Shown here in pieces: positions 1 to 4,071 of a stretch of 5,307 bases of DNA; the first letter of the stretch is position 1, and every line of letters begins with the position of its first letter. A program made the translations under genes and the position numbers. The notes under the pieces were generated by a model. That model worked only from the letters and a program-made list of their open reading frames with translations. It ran no database searches and was not told the origin of the DNA. Source of the stretch: JAUWMV01 sp964562425 (GTDB lineage Bacteria; UBP14; UBA6098; B30-G16); assembly GCA_964562425.1 (NCBI GenBank), contig CAZLTJ010000137.1, forward strand, positions 1 through 5,307, read 5' to 3'.

Positions 1-213
1 ATTCTCTATGCCCTGACGGACTTGAAGCATAAGACGAATAGCCCGAAGGTGATAGAAGATATTAAAAATACACGGGATAAGTTTAATGAAGCAATCGAGA
101 AAGCAGGCGGCGTGGTGAAATATCACGAACGAGGGCAGGCAGAAGAGCAGAAGGCATGGGAAAATAAAAGAATTGAGGAATTAGTCGGCATCTATAAAAA
201 TTTGGTATGGTGA
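1..213 (+). CDS. 3' end of unidentified protein, cut by left edge
   Basis: The frame is open from the first base of the window to a TGA at 211-213, so about 70 C-terminal residues are visible and the true start lies upstream. A TTG at 22 could act as a start, but it has no convincing SD before it and the reading continues through it, so a partial gene is the better call. The visible part is hydrophilic, rich in Lys and Glu, and looks mostly helical (for example KNTRDKFNEAIEKAGG in the middle and an EEQKAWENKRIEELVG helix near the end). I do not recognise the family and see no catalytic motif. It is on the same strand as everything downstream and is separated from the next gene by a 66-nt gap holding a hairpin. 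A role in early or middle phage functions is only a guess from position. Confidence 0.6.
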   Translation: MLYALTDLKHKTNSPKVIEDIKNTRDKFNEAIEKAGGVVKYHERGQAEEQKAWENKRIEELVGIYKNLVW

Positions 214-232
214 ATAAAATGAAGAAAAAGCA

Positions 233-261
233 GGGGGCAGACCATAAAGCAGTTTGCCCCC
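233..261. other. GC-rich hairpin between two genes
   Basis: GGGGGCAGAC at 233-242 pairs with GTTTGCCCCC at 252-261, giving a 10-bp stem with one G-U pair and a 9-nt loop. It stands out in an AT-rich gap. On the + strand it is followed by GGAAGAAAGGAG, which is the SD region of the next gene, so it is not a classic + strand intrinsic terminator. Read on the - strand the stem is followed by TGCTTTTTCTTC, a weak U-tract, so it could stop antisense transcription. An RNA-processing or stability role upstream of the 280 gene is another possibility. Confidence 0.55.
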
Positions 262-279
262 GGAAGAAAGGAGAAAATT

Positions 280-513
280 ATGGAAGTTAAAGAGGCGATA
301 GAGTTTTTAAGATTATATAAATATGATGAGCCTTGTCAAGAATCAGAAGCAATAGAAGACATTATCTCCTTACTCCAGCAGGGCGAGAGCGAGAAGTATA
401 AAAATATTTGGGAGGAATTTGGTAATGAGATAGCATGGGGTAAATTAAGGAACAAAGATAAAATAATTAAGATAATGGACAATATAGGACAAAAATACTT
501 CCCGAATAAATAA
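280..513 (+). CDS. small helical phage hypothetical protein (77 aa)
   Basis: The ATG at 280 follows an AAAGGAG SD (about 267-273) with a good 6-nt gap, which fixes the start; the gene ends at TAA 511-513. The N-terminal part, MEVKEAIEFLRLYK, and the segment AIEDIISLLQQGESEKYK (about residues 24-41) look like two amphipathic helices, followed by a WEEFGNEIAWGK stretch. Short proteins with an EAIEFL...IISLLQQGEKYK-type pattern are common in phage genomes and metagenomes, but I know of no assigned function. There is no signal peptide, membrane segment or metal site. It may be the last gene before the promoter-like region at 548-582, so it probably belongs to the upstream transcription unit. Confidence 0.75.
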   Translation: MEVKEAIEFLRLYKYDEPCQESEAIEDIISLLQQGESEKYKNIWEEFGNEIAWGKLRNKDKIIKIMDNIGQKYFPNK

Positions 514-519
514 AAATTA

Positions 520-558
520 GGAAGGAGGAAAATTATTTATATCCCATGTAGCACTTGA
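520..558 (+). other. strong SD with no canonical start codon
   Basis: GGAAGGAGG at 520-528 is among the best SD sequences in the window, yet no ATG, GTG or TTG lies at the right distance. Six bases later an ATT (535-537) opens a reading frame of only seven codons that ends in TGA at 556-558, inside the TTGACA element. It may be the relic of a deleted gene, a ribosome-standby site, or a leader mini-ORF. The sigma-like gene downstream shows the same SD-then-ATT arrangement. Confidence 0.35.
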
Positions 559-582
559 CAAGTTTTTCGCTATAATTAGAAT
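548..582 (+). promoter_or_regulatory. sigma70-type promoter candidate for the sigma/packaging genes
   Basis: A perfect -35 hexamer TTGACA lies at 555-560. With a 16-bp spacer it reaches TAGAAT at 577-582, a 5 of 6 match to the -10 consensus. A perfect TATAAT also sits at 571-576, but it is only 10 bp from TTGACA and would need a poor -35 (GTAGCA at 548-553). Either way, transcription would start around 582-590, at the AGAGGGG leader. The element lies in the largest intergenic gap (514-672), directly upstream of the sigma-like gene. This is the only convincing promoter in the window and could drive everything to the right. Assigned by motif only. Confidence 0.6.
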
Positions 583-672
583 AGAGGGGTATGAAAATAA
601 ATGAAAATATTTTTGATTTACCCCTTACAAAATGACCTCTGAATTGCCTATATATAATAGGAGGGTATATAC
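583..672 (+). promoter_or_regulatory. structured 5' leader of the sigma-like gene
   Basis: AGGGGTA (585-591) can pair with TACCCCT (619-625), a perfect 7-bp stem with a 27-nt loop. The same TACCC (619-623) can instead pair with GGGTA (663-667), which is the 3' part of the SD. CCTAT (647-651) can pair with ATAGG (657-661), which covers the 5' part of the SD. The pairings are mutually exclusive in part, so the leader could switch the SD between open and closed. The loop holds a 9-bp direct repeat ATGAAAATA at 591-599 and 601-609, which opens tiny ORFs of 14 codons (591-635) and 13 codons (601-642). A third mini-ORF (632-691, 19 codons) crosses the sigma start. No known riboswitch class is recognised. 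Confidence 0.4.
659..665 (+). promoter_or_regulatory. SD that places the sigma-like start at ATT 673
   Basis: AGGAGGG is a near-perfect anti-SD match. It ends 7 nt before ATT at 673-675, ideal spacing. The in-frame TAG at 658-660 rules out any start further upstream in this frame, and the only codons before the ATT are GAG, GGT, ATA and TAC. Initiation must therefore use ATT (or less likely ATA at 667), unless a frame change brings in an upstream ATG. Confidence 0.6.
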
Positions 673-1020
673 ATTCAAAAAAAATTATTAGAAGAATATA
701 ATGATATCCTAAGAAACAATGCCATTAAATATTCTAAAAAAAGCAGTGAAGATTATGATTATTGGTATAACGAGGGATATCTTATTCTGCTTGAAACCTA
801 CAAGGAAAATCCTTTCATTACTCCACAAGAAGAAATAATAAAAACTTTAAATGTAAAACTTCGTGATTCATACAGAAAAGAATTAAAGGAGAAACATATT
901 TTATATGGACTTAACGCAGACGATTTTATTGAGCGATATACTCGAAGGCCTGAATTTGCGGGAAAGGAATATATTAATGGGTTGTTATCTATACGGTTAC
1001 AAAGAAAGAGAAATGGCTAA
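673..1020 (+). CDS. sigma-factor region-2-like protein with ATT start (115 aa)
   Basis: The frame is open from 661 to TAA 1018-1020. From ATT 673 the product begins (M/I)QKKLLEEYNDILRNNAIK, a natural-looking N-terminus for small phage sigma factors. Residues 5-45 fit sigma70 region 2.1-2.2: a first helix LLEEYNDIL, AIKYSKKS, then the core-RNA-polymerase-binding helix DYDYWYNEGYLILLETYK (27-44). VKLRDSYRKELKEK (61-74) matches the helix that ends region 2. After about residue 78 the frame no longer looks homologous, while the +1 frame continues as a region 4 domain (905-1111). The last roughly 37 residues may thus be out-of-frame tail. No ATG, GTG or TTG lies in the useful N-terminal part. Expected role: binding host core RNA polymerase to direct phage transcription. 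Alternatives: one 145-aa sigma factor joined by a +1 shift, or a broken gene. The family is likely; the exact gene structure is unsure. Confidence 0.6.
   Translation: MQKKLLEEYNDILRNNAIKYSKKSSEDYDYWYNEGYLILLETYKENPFITPQEEIIKTLNVKLRDSYRKELKEKHILYGLNADDFIERYTRRPEFAGKEYINGLLSIRLQRKRNG
677..684 (+). repeat. eight-A tract at the sigma start, possible slippage site
   Basis: A run of eight A residues lies at codons 2-4 of the region-2-like gene. A -1 shift here (or one extra A in the transcript) would fuse the mini-ORF opened by ATG 632 (MTSELPIYNRRVYTFKK) to the sigma frame, just before its own TAG at 689-691. That ATG has no SD, so initiation at ATT 673 remains the simpler reading. Confidence 0.3.
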
Positions 1021-1111
1021 ATTTTACAATATATCCCGAGTAAGAATACATCAAATAAAACAGAGGGCATTAGAAAAATGCAAGGAACAATTATCTGTAA
1101 TCGTTGTTTAG
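905..1111 (+). CDS. sigma-factor region-4-like helix-turn-helix protein (68 aa)
   Basis: The product has the standard sigma70 region 4 layout. A lead-in helix LLSDILEGLNLRERNIL (about 8-24) carries the L-x-x-RE motif. A scanning helix follows, GYKEREMAKFYNIS (31-44), then the recognition helix RVRIHQIKQRALEKCKEQ (45-62). It would bind -35 DNA and the polymerase beta flap. The frame is open only from 887 (TAA at 884-886) and lies +1 relative to the region-2-like gene, which it overlaps for well over 100 nt. The ATG at 905 has AGGAG at 887-891, but the gap is 13 nt, longer than ideal. It could be a free partner of the region-2 protein, as SigO and RsoA are in Bacillus subtilis, or the C-terminal half of one frameshifted sigma gene. 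The domain call is firm; independent translation is not. Confidence 0.75.
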   Translation: MDLTQTILLSDILEGLNLRERNILMGCYLYGYKEREMAKFYNISRVRIHQIKQRALEKCKEQLSVIVV

Positions 1112-1284
1112 GTACTTTCGGATATGAACGATTAGAATTTGAGAAATATCATATAAGACCTAGATGTCCTTATTGTGGTAACTATATAGGGAAAGATGAT
1201 GTAGAGGATGTAAGGGATAATGATATATATCAAAATGAGGAATGGGAATCATATTTTAAGAGGAATGATGAATGGAGAAGATAG
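1078..1284 (+). CDS. small zinc-ribbon protein (68 aa)
   Basis: Two CxxC pairs, CNRC at residues 7-10 and CPYC at 30-33 followed by G, form a four-cysteine treble-clef or zinc-ribbon knuckle that should bind one zinc ion. The 19-residue span between the pairs is typical. The C-terminal half is acidic and aromatic (DDVEDVRDND, then EEWESYFKRNDEWRR) and may contact a basic protein or polymerase. The ATG overlaps the end of the region-4-like gene by 34 nt, with AGAGGG at 1062-1067 as a plausible SD. Its TAG overlaps the next start. The tight coupling suggests co-translation with the sigma-like halves, so a role in transcription is a reasonable inference, but zinc ribbons of this size are common and functionally diverse. 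No enzyme motif is seen. Confidence 0.75.
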   Translation: MQGTIICNRCLGTFGYERLEFEKYHIRPRCPYCGNYIGKDDVEDVRDNDIYQNEEWESYFKRNDEWRR

Positions 1285-1460
1285 TATTGACAGCCTCTTT
1301 GCCTGATATATTATCAGCCATTAATATTGCAGGTCAAGACGGCAACAGTAGGATTAAGCTGGATATACCGGCAAGCGATATTGAGGCAGTTATAAAGTTA
1401 ATTAATATGAAAGGGCAAGTATTTAAGGTGACGATAGAGCAAGCGGAGAGTGAATGGTAA
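1272..1460 (+). CDS. small conserved-type phage hypothetical (62 aa)
   Basis: The ATG at 1272 overlaps the previous gene by 13 nt and follows AAGAGG (1258-1263) with an 8-nt gap; the stop TAA is at 1458-1460. The protein looks like a compact alpha/beta fold: a strand KIVLTASLP, a helix DILSAINIAG, a strand SRIKLDIPAS, a helix DIEAVIKLINMKG, and a last strand QVFKVTIEQ. Small phage proteins with this pattern (S-A-I-x(n)-I-x-L-D-I-P, then a helix, then K-V-T-I) are familiar from packaging and replication regions, but I know no experimentally defined function. There are no cysteines, signal peptide or membrane segments. Its place directly before TerS suggests it is co-expressed with the packaging genes. 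Confidence 0.75.
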   Translation: MEKIVLTASLPDILSAINIAGQDGNSRIKLDIPASDIEAVIKLINMKGQVFKVTIEQAESEW

Positions 1461-1801
1461 TGTCAGCAAATCTGAAAAAATCTGAAAATCCGAATTTTAC
1501 ACGAAACGAGAAAGGACAAAGCAGATATGCCAAAGGTAACACTATCGGCAGAATGAAGAAGAAGGGTTTTACTTTAACCGACCTGAACAGGGTTGTGATG
1601 GAGTATGAAAAAACCCACGAATTGCCTATTTTAAAGCATTATATCGAGCAATTATATAAAGATAATAACCTGCTTAGCAAGTATATAGACAAAAATATCC
1701 CTACCACCACCAAGAACGAGCTTACCGGTGCAGACGGATCACCGCTGACCGTAACGCTAAAAAAAGTTATTTATACCGATGACAATAAGGATAAAGAATG
1801 A
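1454..1801 (+). CDS. terminase small-subunit candidate (115 aa)
   Basis: The gene overlaps the TerL start by four bases (ATGA at 1798-1801), the classic TerS-TerL arrangement, and this context is the main reason for the call. The N-terminal segment NEKGQSRYAKGNTIGR (18-33) resembles the K-G-Q-S-G-N-P-x-G-R motif of DUF5681-type phage proteins that precede TerL. A helical middle follows (TDLNRVVMEYEKTH, then ILKHYIEQLYKDNNLLSKYI). The C-terminal stretch contains ELTGADGSPLTV (89-100), a TGxDGxP-like motif often seen near the end of small terminases. TerS recognises the packaging site and loads TerL onto DNA. A clear helix-turn-helix is not obvious. Two in-frame ATGs are possible, 1454 (used here; GGAG 5 nt away) and 1460, which overlaps the preceding stop as TAATG and would suit reinitiation. 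Confidence 0.6.
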   Translation: MVMSANLKKSENPNFTRNEKGQSRYAKGNTIGRMKKKGFTLTDLNRVVMEYEKTHELPILKHYIEQLYKDNNLLSKYIDKNIPTTTKNELTGADGSPLTVTLKKVIYTDDNKDKE

Positions 1802-3174
1802 AAATTGTCATAGATAGCCCATATAACTACAAGCCATATCCGTGGGAAATACCTATTTGCGTGGCCTTTCAAAAAGGGTTGGAGACATGGAAAACTATTC
1901 ATCGGCGTGGCGGGAAGGATTTATTTGAGTTATCCGAGGTGTTATTACCCGAAGCCTTTGAACATCCGGGAACATATCAATATGTCTGGCCTCTTTTAAA
2001 ACAAGGGCGTGACAGCTTTTGGGAAGGCAAAGATGAAGAGGGCGATGACATCATGAGAAAGTATATCCCGGATGAGATGATCCTTCACAAAGATAATGCA
2101 GATATGAAACTTACCGTAGCCTCTATAGGCGGTACATCTCTTATACAGGTCTTCGGTACGAATAAACAACAGTATATAGCACTACGAGGCAAGCCTTCAA
2201 ATGGTGCTGTATTTACCGAGTTTGCCTACCAAGACCCACGAGGCGAGGAAGTTATCTCCCCAATGATAAGGAAGACTGGCGGTTGGAAATCATTTAATTC
2301 TACCCCCAATGGAAATAATCATTATAAAGCGAGATGGGAACGTGCTAAAAGAAATACTGACTGCTACACAATATTAGCAACAGTTTTAGACACTTACGAC
2401 CATAACGGCAATAGGTTGGTAACTGATGCAGACTTGCAAAAAGAACGTGATGATGGTAAGTCAGAGGATTTTATCAACCAGGAATATTACTGCTCATTCA
2501 ACCAAGGCATCGAGGGTACTTATGTCGGCAAGGAAATGCAGGCGCTGGAGATTGAAGGGCATATCACTAAAGTACCTTACGAACGGGAATTACTGGTTGA
2601 CACTTACTGGGATTTAGGGGTCACCACGGATGCGATGGCGGTCTGGTTTGTTCAGCAGTTAGGGAACGAGGTTAGGTTTATAGACTTTGCAGAAGCGACA
2701 GCCTCTACATTCACCTACTGGAAAGAATTGTTTGACAAAAAAGGCTATATTTACGGCAGGCACTTTGCACCACCTGATGCTTATGTCAAGGAAATGGTCA
2801 CAAAGGGAATGGTTGCCAAAACACGGTTTGAACACGCAGCAGATGTAGGTATTAATTTCGAAATAATTGAAGGCTGTTCTTTCCAGAATAGCGTAGAGGT
2901 ATTGAGGGGATTACTGCCTAACTGTTGGTTTGACGAGGAAAAGACCCGCAAAGGCAGACGACACTTGGAGATGTGGGGCAAAATCTGGAATGACATCATG
3001 CAGATGTATACAGGCAATGAAAGGCGGGACGAACATCATCACGCAGGAGCGTCGGCACGGTATGCGGCTATCTCGATTAGACAGATAGGCCTGTATAAAA
3101 GCACACGTCAGGGCAGTGCTGACAATGATATCGACTATGTCAAAAGCCACTCGAATCCATATTCGGGGCTGTAG
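1798..3174 (+). CDS. terL: terminase large subunit (458 aa)
   Basis: This is the packaging motor: an ATPase that pumps DNA through the portal and a nuclease that cuts the concatemer. The ATPase half shows a Walker A-type loop HRRGGKD at 35-41, where phage terminases often have HRRAGKD. A Walker B-like strand GAVFTEFA (136-143) carries the catalytic Glu 141, and the coupling motif FNSTPNGNNHY is at 166-176. The RNase H-like nuclease half has the first Asp in DTYWDLGVTTD (D272 in WDLG) and a second in HFAPPDAY (D327). The third catalytic Asp, normally in an H-G-A-D-A-x-R-Y motif, is not present: the sequence reads HHHAGASARY (413-422). Length is normal for the family and both ends look intact. 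The ATG lies within the ATGA overlap with TerS, implying translational coupling. The identity is secure; nuclease competence is the open question. Confidence 0.97.
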   Translation: MKIVIDSPYNYKPYPWEIPICVAFQKGLETWKTIHRRGGKDLFELSEVLLPEAFEHPGTYQYVWPLLKQGRDSFWEGKDEEGDDIMRKYIPDEMILHKDNADMKLTVASIGGTSLIQVFGTNKQQYIALRGKPSNGAVFTEFAYQDPRGEEVISPMIRKTGGWKSFNSTPNGNNHYKARWERAKRNTDCYTILATVLDTYDHNGNRLVTDADLQKERDDGKSEDFINQEYYCSFNQGIEGTYVGKEMQALEIEGHITKVPYERELLVDTYWDLGVTTDAMAVWFVQQLGNEVRFIDFAEATASTFTYWKELFDKKGYIYGRHFAPPDAYVKEMVTKGMVAKTRFEHAADVGINFEIIEGCSFQNSVEVLRGLLPNCWFDEEKTRKGRRHLEMWGKIWNDIMQMYTGNERRDEHHHAGASARYAAISIRQIGLYKSTRQGSADNDIDYVKSHSNPYSGL

Positions 3175-3186
3175 AAAAGAGGAAAT

Positions 3187-3294
3187 ATGACAAATATTAT
3201 CATAGTAGACCTATTAATCGAAGGTAATTTAGAGCTATTACTGTCACCATTCTACCGTGATAGTGTAGGGACGGAGGATAACCATGCCAAATAG
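3187..3294 (+). CDS. tiny hypothetical protein (35 aa)
   Basis: An ATG at 3187 follows AGAGGA (3178-3183), 12 nt after the TerL stop, and reads to TAG 3292-3294. The peptide starts TNIIIVDLLIEGNLELLLSP, a hydrophobic but not clearly membrane-spanning stretch because it contains D, E and E. A charged tail follows. The SD gap is short (about 4 nt). It overlaps the next start by 11 nt, which fits the packed layout and favours a real gene, but it is too short to recognise. Its codons also contain an RNA hairpin (3239-3265). No function can be given. Confidence 0.45.
   Translation: MTNIIIVDLLIEGNLELLLSPFYRDSVGTEDNHAK
3239..3265 (+). other. hairpin upstream of the basic-peptide gene's SD
   Basis: TACTGTCAC (3239-3247) pairs with GTGATAGTG (3257-3265), 9 bp with two G-U pairs and a 9-nt loop. 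It lies 7 nt before the GGAGG SD (3273-3277) of the 3284 gene. There is no following T-run, so it is not an intrinsic terminator. It could protect mRNA ends or tune translation of the downstream small gene; chance is also possible. Confidence 0.3.
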
Positions 3295-3382
3295 AGACGG
3301 GCGAGGTCCACGCAAGCGAAGCCCTTATCCCAGCAAGAAGAAGGGTGGAAGGAAGAAGGGAGGGTGTAAATATGCCATTTAA
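3284..3382 (+). CDS. tiny Gly/Lys/Arg-rich basic protein (32 aa)
   Basis: The SD GGAGG (3273-3277) lies 6 nt before the ATG, near-ideal, and the stop is TAA 3380-3382. The sequence begins MPNRDGRGPRKRSP and continues with lysine- and glycine-rich repeats (SKKKGGRKKGGC), ending YAI. The opening resembles the M-P-x-x-D-G-x-G-P signature of small Gly-rich proteins (DUF5320-like) seen in archaea, bacteria and phages, but the match is short and only suggestive. A peptide this basic probably binds nucleic acid or an acidic protein surface. It overlaps the next gene by 11 nt. The strong SD makes translation likely despite the size. Confidence 0.65.
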   Translation: MPNRDGRGPRKRSPYPSKKKGGRKKGGCKYAI

Positions 3383-3521
3383 GAGTAAAGCACAGCAACG
3401 TAAATTCGGGGCAATGTTAAGCCGTGGCGAGATAAGCAAGAAGACCTTCGATGAATGGGCTCACGCTACCAAGAATATCAAGAAACTGCCTGAAAGGGTA
3501 AAAAAAAAGAAAAAAAAATAA
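3372..3521 (+). CDS. small basic phage protein, MPFKSKAQ type (49 aa)
   Basis: The SD GGGAGGG (3358-3364) sits 7 nt before the ATG at 3372. The sequence MPFKSKAQQRKFGAMLSRGE, then ISKKTFDEWAHATKNIKKLP, then ERVKKKKKK matches a recurrent family of tiny phage proteins found near head genes. Their usual pattern is M-P-F-K-S-x-x-Q-x-R, a helical middle with E/D-W-A, and a K-x-L-P-E tail. The function of the family is not established; a structural or DNA-binding role is guessed from charge and position. The gene ends in a run of Lys codons (3501-3518) directly followed by TAA. The other frame stays open through that A-run for 23 more codons, so a longer 72-aa frameshift product is conceivable. Confidence 0.8.
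   Translation: MPFKSKAQQRKFGAMLSRGEISKKTFDEWAHATKNIKKLPERVKKKKKK
3501..3518 (+). repeat. double A-tract (A8-G-A9) at a gene end, possible slippage site
   Basis: Eight A residues, one G and nine A residues encode the terminal lysines of the 3372 gene, followed at once by TAA. A -1 shift here continues as ISRAKGKAYLRVLYANVPEA and ends at TAG 3587-3589, one base boundary before the next ATG at 3590. A-runs of this length are known to cause polymerase and ribosome slippage and also sequencing length errors. Confidence 0.5.
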
Positions 3522-3589
3522 GCAGGGCAAAGGGTAAGGCGTATTTGAGGGTATTATATGCCAATGTGCCTGAGGCGAGGAGGAAATAG

Positions 3590-3853
3590 ATGTTATTTGA
3601 TACATATTGGGCCGAAAATATAGAGCCTAAAATAAGCGAATTATATCAATGTATTGAAGATGATATAAGACGATGTATCAAGATAGATTACAAACAATAT
3701 GGGTCAATCGTCAAAAGATATGGTAATTGGGCTAATTTTATTACTAAAAATATGCAGTTGGTTGAAAAGGCTTATAACGATAAATATATATTTAGAAAAA
3801 GGCTATATTATAGGGGACAACTGGTTGGGGAATATGATTTTATATTAAAGTAA
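3590..3853 (+). CDS. small hypothetical phage protein (87 aa)
   Basis: A strong SD AGGAGG (3578-3583) is 6 nt from the ATG at 3590; the stop is TAA 3851-3853. The protein is rich in Tyr, Lys and Ile. It has a helical N-terminal half (ENIEPKISELYQCIEDDIRR), a middle WANFITKNMQLVEKAYNDK, and a basic C-terminus RKRLYYRGQLVGEYDFIL that looks like a beta hairpin. I see no known motif, signal peptide or membrane segment. Two cysteines are isolated and do not suggest a metal site. Its position between the basic mini-genes and the portal suggests expression with the head operon. Its AT-rich codons resemble those of the small genes before TerS more than those of TerL or the portal. Function unknown. 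Confidence 0.75.
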   Translation: MLFDTYWAENIEPKISELYQCIEDDIRRCIKIDYKQYGSIVKRYGNWANFITKNMQLVEKAYNDKYIFRKRLYYRGQLVGEYDFILK

Positions 3854-3872
3854 GTAAGAAAGGGGGAAACGT

Positions 3873-4046
3873 ATGTACGATAAATATTTAAAGGAAGTAG
3901 AAAGCATTTTTGAAAACAGAGATTGTTGTGATGACATAGATTATAGTAATAAATTATTAGATTGTGTCATCAAAATCAAGACCATACAGGCTATGGATAC
4001 CAATGCCGAACTGATACAGGCAAGTCGAAGGGTATCAAGGAATTAA
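3873..4046 (+). CDS. small helical hypothetical protein (57 aa)
   Basis: The ATG at 3873 follows AGGGGG (3861-3866) with a 6-nt gap, 19 nt after the previous stop, and reads to TAA 4044-4046. The product looks all-helical: MYDKYLKEVESIFENRD, an acidic patch with CCDDIDYS (18-25), and NKLLDCVIKIKTIQAMDTN followed by a short basic tail SRRVSRN. It may form a small helical bundle. Three cysteines (18, 19, 31) are present without a CxxC pattern. Small acidic-then-basic helical proteins between terminase and portal are usual in phages, but no function can be assigned. The good SD and the snug fit between neighbours support it as a real gene. Confidence 0.7.
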   Translation: MYDKYLKEVESIFENRDCCDDIDYSNKLLDCVIKIKTIQAMDTNAELIQASRRVSRN

Positions 4047-4071
4047 TATAATATTCACGGGGGAGTTAGGA

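Noticed and set aside
210..290. GTG 210 / ATG 219 mini-ORF of up to 26 codons (MNKMKKKQGADHK...) overlapping the 280 gene start
   Set aside because: No SD before it, it spans the hairpin, and the 280 start has its own strong SD; coding looks accidental.
2426..2617. 63-codon + strand ORF inside terL
   Set aside because: Alternative frame of a continuous, well-matched TerL sequence; no SD or recognisable product.
2781..3150. Two overlapping - strand ORFs opposite the end of terL
   Set aside because: Antisense to a secure coding gene, compositionally implausible, and no SD; shadows.
3200..3605. Two - strand ORFs opposite the small basic genes
   Set aside because: Their Phe/Leu/Pro/Ser-rich translations are complements of Lys/Arg/Gly codons; the + strand genes have strong SDs and family-like starts.
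3558..3623. ATG 3558 mini-ORF (MPMCLRRGGN...) in the gap before 3590
   Set aside because: No SD, and it runs into the 3590 gene; the -1 extension of the 3372 gene explains this gap better.
4024..4052. Perfect TATAAT at 4047-4052 before the portal
   Set aside because: The matching -35 region (around 4024-4030) fits only 2-3 of 6 bases; such hexamers arise by chance in AT-rich DNA, and the genes are co-directional and packed.
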